From an uncultured cyanobacterium (GTDB taxonomy: Bacteria > Cyanobacteriota > Cyanobacteriia > PCC-6307 > Cyanobiaceae): a stretch of DNA of 40,741 bases. Positions 13,592-24,153 of this stretch are shown here, piece by piece. The stretch lies in NCBI GenBank assembly GCA_903871775.1, contig CAIQIA010000010.1:1-40741 (forward strand), given 5' to 3'. Within the stretch, counting starts at the first letter, position 1; each line of letters starts with the position of its first letter. The notes beneath the pieces were generated by a model, which saw only the letters and a list, made by a program, of their open reading frames with translations, was not told the DNA's origin and made no database searches. The position numbers were made by a program, and so were the translations under genes.

Positions 13592-15639
13592 CAGACGGCC
13601 GGGGCGCTGGAGTGGGCGGCGAGCACCGGGGCGATCACGGCGGGATCGGGGGTGCCGCGATGCAGGTTGTCGGGGTAATAGCCGACGTGGTGCACACCGA
13701 GGGCGTAGAGGGTGCGGATCTGCTCGGCCAGTTCGGCTGAGGGCAGATCCTGGCGCCGGCGCCAGTCGGTGCTCTGCAGCTCGAAGAGGGTGTGCTCCAG
13801 GCCCCGGGGCTGATCGACCACCCGGTCCACAAGCCGCCGCAGGAAGCGCTCGCCGTCGTCCTGCCGTTCCATGTAGGGCATCGCCATCACCGCCGTGAAG
13901 TCGTACTGGCGCAGGGCCTCGTCGAGCGACTGCGAGTACCACACCTCGGCCTTGGGGTTGAGCACCACCTGGGCGTAGAGGTTGCGGGCGGTGCGCAGCT
14001 GGGGCTGGTTCTCGCGCACGATTGCCGCCAGGTCAGCCGTGAGGCGGTTGAGATGGCGGGTCTTGGCATGCACCCAGCGGCCCTGCAGCGGATCGCTGGC
14101 GCGGATGCGGGCCAGGTCGGCGGGCAGGCCCCAGCGTCGGTACTGGGCCAGACCCCAGGGGCTCGCGTCTTCGTAGTCCGACAGGGTGGCGTCGTCGTGG
14201 AACAGCAGGCCGTCGAAGGTGGCCCGTCGCGACAGGTCGGCGTAGATCTCGCGCACGGTCGCCATCGCCTCGGGGGCGAAGGGGCTCAGCCGCGGATACC
14301 CCATCGTCAGGTGGCCGCTGCGGGAGGGCTGGCTCACCACCCGCTGGCCGGCGGCCGGGTGCTGCCGCGGCAGTTCGAAGGCCAGCACCGGCATCCAGGC
14401 GTAGAGCCGTTTCACCGGCGTGCGGGTGCGGATCTCCCAGGCCACGTGGTTGAACAGGTCGGCCCGCACGGGCAGGTGGCGGTTGGGGAAATAGAGGGCA
14501 TCGGCGGCACCGTTGCCGTCGGGGTCGGCGTAGGCCTGCAGGTAGACGGTGTTGACCCCCATGGCGCGGATGCGCCGCAGCAGCAGCTGCAGGTTGCGTT
14601 CGGTCTGCTGCGGGTCAGGGTCGTAGACGTTGTCGAGGTCCACGTGCATGACCTTGGCGGCCCGCAGGGTGTCGTCGGCGTTGCGCTGGCGCAGGGCCAG
14701 CTCCTGGGCCAGGCCGGCCACGCCGTTCATCTCCCGCGTCATCAGCACCCGCGGCAGGGCCGCCAGGCTGGTGGTGCCGGTGATCGCCCCGTCGTCGAGG
14801 GTGAGGCCCACGGGCATGCCCAGCTCCCGGGCGACGGCCATCGCGGTGGCGTTGTAACGGCCGTAGGGCCAGGCGACGGCCCGGGGCCGCCGGCCGAGGC
14901 GTTGCTGCAGCAGCTGGTTGTTGCGGATCAGGTCCTGGCGCAGCCGCTCGCGGTAATGCGGTTCGCTCTCGTAGCCGTCGGCGGCACTCCAGCGGCGGCT
15001 GGTCACCGCCGGTTCCGAATTGCCCTGGGGATTGGCGCTGATCCCGCGGTGCAGATCATGGGTGTGGCTGGCCACCTCCACCAGCCCGCCGGCCGTCATC
15101 TCCTGCAGCTGCGCCCAGCTGAGCAGCTTCTGCCGCGGCAGGGTGCCGTCACCGAAGGGCACCAGGCCATCGCTCGGTTCGAGCCAGCGGCCCACCAGGG
15201 CCAGCACCGCCGGGGCCTTGTGGCGCTGCAGCACCGGCCAGGCGTCGGTGTAGACGCTGCGGTAGCCGTCGTCGAAGCTGAGCAGCACCGACCGGGGGGG
15301 CAGGGCCCGGCCACCGGTCCGGGCCCGCAGCACCTGCTCGAGACTCACGAAGTGGTGCCCCTCGTGCTCGAGCCAGTCGAGCTCGGCGGCGAACTGCTCG
15401 GGCGTCACGGCGTAGTCGGGCATCACCGCCTCGTCGGCCGGCGCGATCTCGTGGAACGCCAGCACCACCAGGTCGCTGTCCGCCGGGGCGGCCGCCGCCG
15501 GCTGGTTCCAGGGGCCATGGCTGCCGAGGCCGAGGGCGAGGCCGCAGGCCAGCAGCACCAGGGCCAGCCGTCGCAGGAGGGGGAGGGGGGCCAGAACGGA
15601 TCTGCGATCAAGGGCGCCAGCCTGCCCGGCGGCCGACAA
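13591..15639 (-). CDS. pgaB: PgaB-like poly-GlcNAc N-deacetylase with C-terminal glycoside hydrolase domain
   Basis: A protein of about 680 residues. A hydrophobic export segment (LLRRLALVLLACGLALGLGS) is followed by a polysaccharide deacetylase (CE4) domain: LVVLAFHEI, SVLLSFDDGYRSV with the catalytic Asp pair, VEVASHTHDLHRG with the metal-binding histidines, and RPRAVAWPYGRYN. The second half, from KVMHVDLDNVYDPDPQQ through FDGLLFHDDATLSDYE to AVMAMPYMERQDD, matches the C-terminal hydrolase domain of PgaB. PgaB partially deacetylates poly-GlcNAc during export. The start is uncertain: no ATG is near the signal segment; the TTG at 15639 and a GTG at 15558 are candidates. No pgaA porin or pgaD is seen nearby. 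Confidence 0.88.
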   Translation of the reverse strand: MSAAGQAGALDRRSVLAPLPLLRRLALVLLACGLALGLGSHGPWNQPAAAAPADSDLVVLAFHEIAPADEAVMPDYAVTPEQFAAELDWLEHEGHHFVSLEQVLRARTGGRALPPRSVLLSFDDGYRSVYTDAWPVLQRHKAPAVLALVGRWLEPSDGLVPFGDGTLPRQKLLSWAQLQEMTAGGLVEVASHTHDLHRGISANPQGNSEPAVTSRRWSAADGYESEPHYRERLRQDLIRNNQLLQQRLGRRPRAVAWPYGRYNATAMAVARELGMPVGLTLDDGAITGTTSLAALPRVLMTREMNGVAGLAQELALRQRNADDTLRAAKVMHVDLDNVYDPDPQQTERNLQLLLRRIRAMGVNTVYLQAYADPDGNGAADALYFPNRHLPVRADLFNHVAWEIRTRTPVKRLYAWMPVLAFELPRQHPAAGQRVVSQPSRSGHLTMGYPRLSPFAPEAMATVREIYADLSRRATFDGLLFHDDATLSDYEDASPWGLAQYRRWGLPADLARIRASDPLQGRWVHAKTRHLNRLTADLAAIVRENQPQLRTARNLYAQVVLNPKAEVWYSQSLDEALRQYDFTAVMAMPYMERQDDGERFLRRLVDRVVDQPRGLEHTLFELQSTDWRRRQDLPSAELAEQIRTLYALGVHHVGYYPDNLHRGTPDPAVIAPVLAAHSSAPAV

Positions 15640-15738
15640 GAAACGGGCAAGCCGGCGGCAACGGCGCCCCCCATCGGCGGCAGGGTCGCCCCGCCGGCCC
15701 TGGGGCGCTCCAGCCTGCGGCCAGCGTTGCTCATTCCC

Positions 15739-16176
15739 ATGCGATTCCCCGGCACCCTCGCCCTGCTGCTGCTCCCGGCGCTCCCTGCCTTGCTGCCCGC
15801 CGCCGCCGCCGCCGGTGGCCTCGAGGCAGGCAGCCGCAACCGCATCGGCGACACCAGCCGTTTCGAGACCGTCCATGACGGTTACCGCGACGTGCTGTCG
15901 CAGACCCAGTCGGTGCAGGCCTGGCAGGGTTCGAGCCGCAGCGGTGAGGCCACCTCCGAGCTGCTGCTCGACTTCGCGGTCGATCCGGGAACCACCAGCG
16001 GCCTCGCGGCCCTGAAGGGCCGGGTGCAGCTTGGGGAAACGTTCACCGCGACCAGCTTCGATGCCAGCGGCAGCGAGCGGTCCGACACGATGCTGCGGCT
16101 GGTCGAGCGTTACACCAGCCACGACCTGCAGCGGGACCAGAGCCGCGAGATCAGCTCCTTCGGCCATGTGTTCTGA
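15739..16176 (+). CDS. secreted protein of unknown function
   Basis: A 145-residue protein starting MRFPGTLALLLLPALPALL and AAAAAGG, a clear Sec signal peptide. The mature part (SRFETVHDGYRDVLSQTQSV, LLLDFAVDPGTTSG, LRLVERYTSHDLQRDQ) has no family I know. It is transcribed divergently from pgaB and followed by a second exported protein whose start overlaps its end by 11 bases, so both form one operon, possibly connected with the cell surface. Confidence 0.7.
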   Translation: MRFPGTLALLLLPALPALLPAAAAAGGLEAGSRNRIGDTSRFETVHDGYRDVLSQTQSVQAWQGSSRSGEATSELLLDFAVDPGTTSGLAALKGRVQLGETFTATSFDASGSERSDTMLRLVERYTSHDLQRDQSREISSFGHVF

Positions 16177-16732
16177 GGCCCGGGGCCTGACGCTGCTGGC
16201 CATGGGCCTGGCGCTCTGGGCCCTCGCCGTCCCCGGCCGGGCCCAGACCAGCGGCAGCAGCGCCGCCGCCGACAGCCAGGCCTTCGGGGCCGCCAGCAAC
16301 AGCCAGACCAACCAGTCGGCCAGCCAGTCCTACGGCGGCAGCGTCAACAACTATCAGTACAACACCGAATTCGGCCGGGCCTCCGAGTACGGCTTCAGCA
16401 CCCGCCAGCTGCGCTGCGAGGGCCCGCGGGCGTTCATCGGCGCCTGGGCCGATCCCCAGGCCGACCAGTGGGTGGGGGGCCAGTGGGTGGGGCAGAACAG
16501 CTGGGATCTGCGGGCCGGCGGCGGCCTCACCGTTCCCTTCGGCAGCAGCACCGCCACCTGTGCGGCCATGAGCCGCCTGCTCGAGCGGCAGCTGGGGTTC
16601 GACACGGCCGTGGGCATGGTGCGGGCCTGTGCCGAGCTGCTGCGCAGTGGCGTCAGCCTCGACGACACCCTGCTCGAGGCCTATCCGACCCTGGCGGCCT
16701 GCCGGGTGGTCAGCGTGGGCCGCCGGCCCTGA
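16166..16732 (+). CDS. secreted protein of unknown function, Ser/Asn/Gln-rich N-terminus
   Basis: A 188-residue protein. After a signal peptide (LTLLAMGLALWALAVPGRAQ) comes a Ser/Ala/Gln/Asn-rich stretch (about residues 28-65), then a compact domain with RQLRCEGPRAFIGAWAD, a GGQWVGQNSWDLRAGG turn-rich part and two to four cysteines (TCAAM, RACAEL, AACRV) that could form disulfides. The family is not recognised. It overlaps the upstream secreted protein gene by 11 bases. The 3' end overlaps that of the convergent DUF2811 gene by 23 bases. Confidence 0.7.
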   Translation: MCSEARGLTLLAMGLALWALAVPGRAQTSGSSAAADSQAFGAASNSQTNQSASQSYGGSVNNYQYNTEFGRASEYGFSTRQLRCEGPRAFIGAWADPQADQWVGGQWVGQNSWDLRAGGGLTVPFGSSTATCAAMSRLLERQLGFDTAVGMVRACAELLRSGVSLDDTLLEAYPTLAACRVVSVGRRP

Positions 16733-16943
16733 GGGCGGCGGTCGGATCGCGGCGCACCTCGCCGCGGAAGAGGCTGTCGAGGTAGAGGCGGCTCACGGCC
16801 CGGTCGTTGCAGCCCTGCTGGAACAGAAAGCCCGCCACCGCCGCCTGCATCAGCCGGTACTGGTCCCATTGCGGATGGTCGGCGATGAACAGACGCATCG
16901 CATCGAACAGGTCCTTGGGGAACTGGTTCTCGACGCTGACCAT
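16710..16943 (-). CDS. DUF2811 family protein
   Basis: A 77-residue protein beginning MVSVENQFPKDLFDAMRLFI and continuing DHPQWDQYRLMQAAVAGFLF then QGCNDRAVSRLYLDSLF. This pattern is that of DUF2811, a small, widely conserved cyanobacterial protein family of unknown function. Two upstream in-frame ATGs (16964, 16991) exist, but the family similarity begins at 16943. The gene overlaps the convergent secreted-protein gene at its 3' end. Confidence 0.8.
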   Translation of the reverse strand: MVSVENQFPKDLFDAMRLFIADHPQWDQYRLMQAAVAGFLFQQGCNDRAVSRLYLDSLFRGEVRRDPTAALRAGGPR

Positions 16944-17210
16944 GGCCGGGGGGCTGGGGACCATCAGGGGGGCTCGGGGGTGATCTCCCATCTGGCCATG
17001 GCCGGGGCCGTTCCGTCAAAGGGCCAGCTGTGGCTCCGGCCCGGGGGCCTGTCCTGGCGTCAACCCTGGCAGCGGCTGGGTTCTGGGGCCCGCTCGTGCT
17101 CCCATGGGCCGCCGGTCGGCGCTTGCCGGGCCTGCCGTCAAGGGGAGGGGCGGATCCCACAGCGGTCGCCGTCCCGGCCGCCATGGCGGTGCCCCCAGCG
17201 GCCCTGCGAT

Positions 17211-17261
17211 GGTGGAAAACCGCCTGCTGGCGGTGGAAAACGCCGGATCGTCTGTGGAAAG
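17211..17261. other. three DnaA-box-like 9-mers at 21-bp spacing
   Basis: GGTGGAAAA at 17211 and 17232 and TGTGGAAAG at 17253 read on the other strand as TTTTCCACC, TTTTCCACC and CTTTCCACA, each one or two mismatches from the DnaA box TTTTCCACA/TTATCCACA. The start-to-start distance is exactly 21 bases twice, two helical turns. The region lies in the 370-base gap between DUF2811 and the small membrane protein, where I see no gene. Confidence 0.45.
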
Positions 17262-17280
17262 CCCCGGGCGATCAGCACTG

Positions 17281-17329
17281 CTGATCAACACGGCTGATCC
17301 GTCACTCCTGATCCGTCAGTCCTGATCCG
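17281..17329 (+). repeat. CTGATC short tandem-like repeat array
   Basis: CTGATC occurs at 17281, 17294, 17308 and 17322 (13-14 base spacing), the last copies as CTGATCCGTCA-type units. An inverted copy (GATCAG) lies just before the first at 17270. The array follows the DnaA-box-like triplet and runs over the 3' end of the small membrane protein gene. Confidence 0.6.
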
Positions 17330-17612
17330 CCGCCGCCGCTGCCTTCGCCCGGGCCCGCCGGCGGGAGGGCAGGGCGTACATCCCCACGCCGCTGAACACC
17401 AGCACGAGGGTGCACACGGCCAGCAGCACCGAATACCAGGGCTTGAGGTTGAGCTCACCGAACCGGCCGATGTGCAGCCGCATCACCCAGAACGGCGGCT
17501 TGATGTCCATGGCCCGCAGCACGCTGTAGAGGGCGCCGGTGAAGGCCGTGAGCAGCAGGGGCAGGGAGGCGATCGGCACCAGAGCCCGATGCAGCACCCG
17601 CAGGTTGATGGC
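17316..17612 (-). CDS. small PepSY-associated-TM-like membrane protein
   Basis: A protein of about 98 residues with two transmembrane helices: VLHRALVPIASLPLLLTAFT and WYSVLLAVCTLVLVFSGVGM, separated by a loop with WVMRLHIGRFGELNLKPWY, and ending in a basic tail (PSRRRARAK). The N-terminal LRVLHR...P...LLLTAFTGALY pattern resembles the first membrane helix of PepSY-TM proteins, which are often linked to iron and siderophore uptake. A possible Fur box lies about 35 bases upstream of the start. An ATG at 17627 could add five residues. Confidence 0.7.
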   Translation of the reverse strand, partial: AINLRVLHRALVPIASLPLLLTAFTGALYSVLRAMDIKPPFWVMRLHIGRFGELNLKPWYSVLLAVCTLVLVFSGVGMYALPSRRRARAKAAAAADQD

Positions 17613-17645
17613 CATGGAGCGAGGCACAAATCACACGGGCCGAAG

Positions 17646-17664
17646 TTTAATGCGTCTGATTCTC
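17646..17664 (-). promoter_or_regulatory. possible Fur box upstream of the small membrane protein
   Basis: GAGAATCAGACGCATTAAA on the minus strand matches 12 of 19 positions of the Fur consensus GATAATGATAATCATTATC. This is an AT-rich patch in an otherwise GC-rich region, placed where a promoter is expected. The match is marginal. Confidence 0.35.
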
Positions 17665-17728
17665 AATAGGGGTGGTGGACGGCCCGGTCGGGGCGGCGTG
17701 AGAGGCTCACACCAGTGCCGTCGGCAGC

Positions 17729-19630
<1,902 letters not shown>

Positions 19631-19654
19631 GTCACAGACCAGGTCATCTGAGCC

Positions 19655-19897
19655 ATGGACACCAGCATCGGTGCATTCGAGGCCAAGGCGCAATTGTCGC
19701 GTCTGCTGCGGGCCGTGGAGCAGGGTCAGCGGTTCACCATCTCCGTGCGGGGTAAGCCGGTGGCCGATCTGGTTCCCCACCATGCCGTCACAACAGAGGC
19801 CGTGGCTGCCGCCGTTGCGGCCCTGCAGGCGACCCCACGCATCCGTGGCGTCAGCGATGCCGATGTCGCCGGCTTCGTGGGCGAGGGGCGCCTGTGA
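19655..19897 (+). CDS. Phd/YefM-type antitoxin
   Basis: An 80-residue protein: MDTSIGAFEAKAQLSRLLRA followed by VEQGQRFTISVRGKPVADLV, the typical Phd/YefM DNA-binding N-terminal domain, and a C-terminal tail (VSDADVAGFVGEGRL) that would bind a PIN toxin. It starts 24 bases after the ABC-F gene and its stop overlaps the GTG of the toxin gene. It is the second PIN-type module in the window and lies outside the accessory island. Confidence 0.9.
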   Translation: MDTSIGAFEAKAQLSRLLRAVEQGQRFTISVRGKPVADLVPHHAVTTEAVAAAVAALQATPRIRGVSDADVAGFVGEGRL

Positions 19898-20334
19898 GCA
19901 GCGCGCCGGCTCCGGTGGTGATTGACGCCTCCATGGCCCTGGCCTGGCTGTTCGAGCGCCAGCATCCCAGCGATGGCGCGCGCGCCGAACAGCTGCTGGC
20001 CACCTGCGGCAAGGTGCCCTGGTGGATCCCGGGGCTCTGGCACCTGGAGGTAAGCAATGCCCTGCTGGTTGCGGAGCGGCGGTCGCTGCTGCCCCAGGGC
20101 GACAGCGATCGCTTTCTCGACAGGCTCAGCAGCCTGCCTTTCCTCACGGACAGCGATCCCGTCGCAGAGCGAAGCGTCCGGATTGTGGCCTTGGCCCGAT
20201 GCCATGGCCTCAGCAGCTATGACGCCACCTATCTGGAGCTCGCCCAGCGGCTTGGCGCTGCCCTGGCCAGCTTCGATCGGCAGCTCAACCGCGCGGCCGA
20301 CAGCATCGGTGTCGCTCTGTTCAACGCCCCGTAG
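19894..20334 (+). CDS. vapC: VapC-type PIN-domain toxin
   Basis: A 146-residue PIN ribonuclease. Active-site acids are Asp11 (VVIDASMALAWLFE), Glu52 (WHLEVSNALLVAERR), Asp110 (LSSYDATYLELAQRLG) and Asp128 (LASFDRQLNRAAD), all present. The start is a GTG overlapping the antitoxin stop (GTGA). This SSYDA-type PIN subgroup is usually paired with Phd-like antitoxins, as here. It should be functional. Confidence 0.9.
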   Translation: MSSAPAPVVIDASMALAWLFERQHPSDGARAEQLLATCGKVPWWIPGLWHLEVSNALLVAERRSLLPQGDSDRFLDRLSSLPFLTDSDPVAERSVRIVALARCHGLSSYDATYLELAQRLGAALASFDRQLNRAADSIGVALFNAP

Positions 20335-20351
20335 CCGCCGTCAGTTGTGGG

Positions 20352-20741
20352 CTAGGCCTGGCCCAGCAGCGCCACGCAGTCGATCTCGACCCGCGCGCCC
20401 TTCGGCAGGGCCGCCACCTGCACGCAGGCGCGGGCCGGTGCCACCGGCCCGTCGAACACCTCGGCGTAGAGGGCATTCACCCGCCCGAAATCGGCCAGGT
20501 CGGTGAGGAACACCGTCGTGCGCACCACCTGGCCCGGGCTGCTGCCGCCGGCGTTGAGCACCGCCACCAGGTTGCGCAGCACCTGCCGCGTCTCGGCCTC
20601 CACGTCGCCCTCGCCCACCAGCACGCCGCTGGCGGGATCAAGGGCGATCTGGCCCGAGCAGAACAACAGTCCACCGGCCTTCACGGCCTGGTTGTAGGGC
20701 CCCACCGGGGCCGGTGCCCCCTCGGTCACCACCGCTTCCAT
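20352..20741 (-). CDS. ridA: RidA family enamine/imine deaminase
   Basis: A 129-residue protein with the full RidA (YjgF/YER057c) pattern: GPYNQAVKAGGLLFCSGQIA, LRNLVAVLNAGGSSPGQVVR, and the active-site arginine segment ARACVQVAALPKGARVEID. RidA hydrolyses reactive enamine/imine intermediates released by PLP enzymes. The length is typical. It is convergent with the vapC gene and is followed, on the same strand and upstream, by gloB, 67 bases away. Confidence 0.95.
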   Translation of the reverse strand: MEAVVTEGAPAPVGPYNQAVKAGGLLFCSGQIALDPASGVLVGEGDVEAETRQVLRNLVAVLNAGGSSPGQVVRTTVFLTDLADFGRVNALYAEVFDGPVAPARACVQVAALPKGARVEIDCVALLGQA

Positions 20742-20808
20742 CGCCTGCCGGATGCCGCTGTCGCCATCATCTCCGACCGCACCACGGATGGGCGCTCAGC
20801 ACCCGGCC

Positions 20809-21585
20809 TCAGAACACATCCTTGCGGCGCCGCAGTTCGGCCAGCACCGCCACCGGCTCCTGGGCGCCCGTGGCCTGCTGCAGCGCCGCCGTGCGGCAGC
20901 GCAGAAAGGGATTGGTGGCCCGTTCCAGGTCGATGCGCGACGGCACCGTCGCCGTGCCGGCCATCCGCAGCTCGGCCACCGCTCTGATCCGCTGCTGCAG
21001 GGCGCCGTTGGCGGGGTCGACGCTGGCGGCGAAGCGCAGGTTGGCTTCGGTGTACTCATGGGCGCACCAGACCCGGGTCTCGGGGGGCAGGGCCGCCAGC
21101 CGCTCGAGGGAGGTGAGCAGCTGGGCCGGGGTGCCTTCGAACAGGCGGCCGCAGCCGCCAGCGAACAGGGTGTCGCCGCAGAACAGTTCGGGGCCGTCGT
21201 CGCCAGCGGCCGGCAGCACGTAGGCCAGGTGGGCGCGGGTGTGGCCTGGCACCGCCAGCACCTCCACGGGGCGCCCGAACAGGTCAAGCCGATCCCCGTC
21301 CGCCAGGCTGCGGGTCTGGAACGGGATGCGGTCGCGGTCCGCCGCCGCCGCCCACACCTCCGCCCCGGGCCAGCGCCGCAGCAGCTCCGGGGTGCCGCCG
21401 ATGTGGTCGCTGTGGTGGTGGGTCTGCAGCACCACCGCCAGGGCGCAATCCGCCGCCTCGAGCCAGGCGATCACCGGTGCCGCCACCGCCGGATCCACCA
21501 CCGCCGCCCGCCGGCCGCCGCGGTCGACCAGCAGGAACACGTAGTTGTCGCGCAGCACCGGCAGGCGCACGATCTCGAGGGCCAT
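20809..21585 (-). CDS. gloB: hydroxyacylglutathione hydrolase (glyoxalase II)
   Basis: A 258-residue metallo-beta-lactamase-fold enzyme. It carries the two-metal motif [10 protein letters not shown], the second-sphere residues in [16 protein letters not shown] and [19 protein letters not shown], and the [13 protein letters not shown] segment with the glutathione-binding C-terminal helices (NPFLRC) typical of GloB. It hydrolyses S-lactoylglutathione to lactate and glutathione in methylglyoxal detoxification. The start at 21585 ([19 protein letters not shown]) is the family start. It is divergent from hisG with 78 bases between. Confidence 0.95.
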   Translation of the reverse strand: MALEIVRLPVLRDNYVFLLVDRGGRRAAVVDPAVAAPVIAWLEAADCALAVVLQTHHHSDHIGGTPELLRRWPGAEVWAAAADRDRIPFQTRSLADGDRLDLFGRPVEVLAVPGHTRAHLAYVLPAAGDDGPELFCGDTLFAGGCGRLFEGTPAQLLTSLERLAALPPETRVWCAHEYTEANLRFAASVDPANGALQQRIRAVAELRMAGTATVPSRIDLERATNPFLRCRTAALQQATGAQEPVAVLAELRRRKDVF

Positions 21586-21663
21586 CGGCGGCGCTGCTGC
21601 AGAACGTCGGCCCCAGTCTGGCGGGCTGCCGCTCGTTAGAGTCCGACGCCGGGGGGACCGGCC

Positions 21664-22299
21664 ATGATCACCGTCGCGCTGCCCAAGGGGGCCCTGCTCA
21701 AGGATGCGGTGCGGCGCTTCGCTGCCGCCGGCCTTGATTTCAGCGCCATCACCGATCCCGACAACCGTCTGCTGATGGTGCCCAGCGCCTGCGGCAGCGC
21801 CCGCGCCCTGCTGGTGCGCAACGGAGATGTGCCGGTGTATGTGGCCTATGGCCAGGCCCAGCTGGGGGTGGTGGGCTACGACGTGCTGCGGGAGCAGCAG
21901 CGGCCGGTGGCCCAGCTGCTCGACCTCGGTTTCGGCGGCTGCCGCATGGCCGTGGCGGTGCGGGAATCGAGCCCCTACCGCCGCGCCGCCGACCTGCCGC
22001 CCCACTGCCGGGTCGCCAGCAAGTTCACCCGCTGCGCCGCCGAATACTTCGACGCCCTCGACCTGCCCGTCGATCTGATCCACCTCACCGGTTCGGTCGA
22101 GCTGGGGCCGCTCACCGGCGTCTCGGAGGCGATCGTCGATCTGGTGGCCACCGGCCGCACCCTCCGCGACAACGGCCTGATCGCCATCGAAGATCTGTTC
22201 CACAGCACCGCCCGCCTCGTGGGCCATCCCCTGGCCCTGCGCCTCGATGACGGCCGTCTGCAGGAGCTGGTCCAGGCCATGGCCGGGGTGACCGCCTGA
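21664..22299 (+). CDS. hisG: ATP phosphoribosyltransferase, short form
   Basis: A 211-residue protein with the HisG pattern: [60 protein letters not shown], the PRPP-binding [20 protein letters not shown]. It catalyses the first step of histidine synthesis. It lacks the C-terminal regulatory domain, so it belongs to the short form that needs HisZ, which is not in the window. A GGGGGA ribosome site precedes the ATG. Its stop overlaps the start of the ABC transporter gene (TGATG). Confidence 0.96.
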   Translation: MITVALPKGALLKDAVRRFAAAGLDFSAITDPDNRLLMVPSACGSARALLVRNGDVPVYVAYGQAQLGVVGYDVLREQQRPVAQLLDLGFGGCRMAVAVRESSPYRRAADLPPHCRVASKFTRCAAEYFDALDLPVDLIHLTGSVELGPLTGVSEAIVDLVATGRTLRDNGLIAIEDLFHSTARLVGHPLALRLDDGRLQELVQAMAGVTA

Positions 22300-24083
22300 T
22301 GGCCGCCACCCAGGACCTGCGGCGGCTGAAGAGCCTGCTGCCCTACCTGCGCCCCGACCGCCGCCGCGTCGCCCTCGCCCTGCTGCTGCTGGTGCCGGTG
22401 GCGGCCTCGAGTGCCATCCAGCCGCTGCTGGTGGGTCAGACGATCGCCGTGCTGCGCCGCGAGCCCAGCTGGTCGTGGCTGCAGGGCCTGCCGCTGTCCC
22501 AGGCGGTGGGGCAGCTCGTGGCGCTGCTCTTGATGGCGGTGGTGCTGCGGCTGCTGCTGCAGGGCAGCCAGAGCCTGATGGTGCAGACCATCGGCCAGCG
22601 CCTCACCCACCGGCTGCGCATCGACCTCTTCGGCCATGCCCTGGCCCTGCCGCTGGCGGTGCACGACCGCACGCCGGTGGGCAAGCTGCTCACCCGCCTC
22701 ACCAGTGACGTCGAGGCCCTCACCGAACTGGTGGGCACCGGTGCCATCGGTGTGCTGGCCGATGTGGTCACCCTGGTGGTGATCGCGACCCTGATGCTGT
22801 CGACCGAACTGCGGCTGGGGCTGATGCTGCTGGCCCTGCAGCTGCCGATGGGCTGGCTGGTGATCCGCCTTCAGCAACGCTACCGCCGCGCCAACTACCG
22901 CGTGCGCGAAGAGCTGTCGCAGCTCAATGCCGACCTGCAGGAGAACCTGCAGGGGCTGGAGGTGGTGCAGATGTTCGGCCGGCAGGCCCACAACAGCGCC
23001 GCCTTTGCCCGCACCAGCGAGCGTTACCGCCGTGCGATCGATGGCACGGTGTTTTACGACAGCGCCATCTCGGCGTTGCTCGAGTGGGTGGCGCTGGTGG
23101 CCATCGCCCTGGTGCTGGCCCTCGGGGGCAGCCTCGTCACGGGCGGCGTGATCGGCCTGGGCACCCTCACCACGTTCATCCTCTATTCCCAGCGCCTGTT
23201 CGATCCGCTGCGGCAGATGGCCGAACGCTTCACCCAGCTGCAGGGGGGGCTCACCGCCATCGAACGGATCGGTGAACTGCGGGAGCTGGACACCGAAGCC
23301 GATCCCGCCGCCGGCCGGCCCCTGCCACCGGCCCGCCATGGCGGCGGCGGGGCGGTGACCTTCGACGACGTCTGCTTCGGCTACCGCCCCGACGAACCGA
23401 TCCTGCGCCATCTGCAGCTCGAGATCGCCCCCGGTGAGCACGTGGCCCTGGTGGGTCCGACGGGGTCGGGCAAGAGCACCATCATCCGATTGCTTTGCAG
23501 GCTCTACGAACCCCAGAGCGGTCGCATCCTGCTGGATGGCGTCGACATCCGCGAACTGCCCCTGGCCGACCTGCGCCGGCGGCTGGGGGTGGTGCTGCAG
23601 GACACGTTCCTGTTCAGCGGCACCGTGGCCGACAACCTGCGCCTGGGCGATGACCTCAGCGACGCCACCCTCAGCCGCCTCTGCCATGACCTGGGCCTCG
23701 ACGGGCTGCTGCAGCACCTGCCCCGGGGCCTCGACACGCCCCTGCGCGAACGGGGCGGCAACCTCAGTTCGGGGGAACGGCAGCTGCTGGCCGTCGCCCG
23801 GGTCGCCGTGAGGGATCCGGCGGTGCTTGTGATGGACGAGGCCACGGCCTTTCTCGACCCCTCCACCGAAGCCGCCTTGCAGCGCGACCTCGAACGGATG
23901 CTCAGCGGCCGCACCGCCATTGTCATCGCCCACCGCCTGGCCACCGTCGAGGCGGCGGATCGGATCGTGGTGCTGCGGCGGGGTGCGGTGGTCGAGCAGG
24001 GCCGCCACGATGAGCTGCGGCGCCAGGGGGGCCTCTATGCCCAGCTGGCGTCGCTGCAGGAGCGGGGGCTGGCCAGCCTCTGA
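22299..24083 (+). CDS. MsbA-like ABC exporter (fused permease-ATPase)
   Basis: A 594-residue half-transporter. The N-terminal half has about six membrane helices (for example [56 protein letters not shown]), and the C-terminal half an ATPase with Walker [18 protein letters not shown]-loop [13 protein letters not shown], signature [14 protein letters not shown], Walker [14 protein letters not shown] and H-loop [11 protein letters not shown]. The signature has LSSGE in place of LSGGQ. It is a homodimeric exporter of the MsbA/multidrug type; the substrate (lipid, peptide or drug) cannot be told. It is translationally coupled to hisG, an arrangement also seen in other picocyanobacteria as far as I recall. 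Confidence 0.93.
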   Translation: MAATQDLRRLKSLLPYLRPDRRRVALALLLLVPVAASSAIQPLLVGQTIAVLRREPSWSWLQGLPLSQAVGQLVALLLMAVVLRLLLQGSQSLMVQTIGQRLTHRLRIDLFGHALALPLAVHDRTPVGKLLTRLTSDVEALTELVGTGAIGVLADVVTLVVIATLMLSTELRLGLMLLALQLPMGWLVIRLQQRYRRANYRVREELSQLNADLQENLQGLEVVQMFGRQAHNSAAFARTSERYRRAIDGTVFYDSAISALLEWVALVAIALVLALGGSLVTGGVIGLGTLTTFILYSQRLFDPLRQMAERFTQLQGGLTAIERIGELRELDTEADPAAGRPLPPARHGGGGAVTFDDVCFGYRPDEPILRHLQLEIAPGEHVALVGPTGSGKSTIIRLLCRLYEPQSGRILLDGVDIRELPLADLRRRLGVVLQDTFLFSGTVADNLRLGDDLSDATLSRLCHDLGLDGLLQHLPRGLDTPLRERGGNLSSGERQLLAVARVAVRDPAVLVMDEATAFLDPSTEAALQRDLERMLSGRTAIVIAHRLATVEAADRIVVLRRGAVVEQGRHDELRRQGGLYAQLASLQERGLASL

Positions 24084-24153
24084 GCCGCCACGACCTGACT
24101 ACAGTCGACCAAACCAGTCATTCCCCACCGCCGCCGGCGTTCGCCCCTCCACC

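Noticed and set aside
13792-15738. Very long plus-strand open frame (part of 794 codons) opposite pgaB
   Set aside because: Only its last 145 codons, starting at 15739 with a signal peptide, look like a protein; the rest mirrors the deacetylase and hydrolase domains on the other strand.
15640-16311. N-terminal extension of the pgaB frame up to 16311
   Set aside because: It would overlap the two divergent secreted-protein genes, and the export signal of PgaB only begins near 15590.
17016-17291. Minus-strand frame of 91 codons in the DnaA-box region
   Set aside because: Pro/Gly/Arg-rich, no family, no ribosome site, and frames are open on several strands here; I treat the stretch as non-coding.
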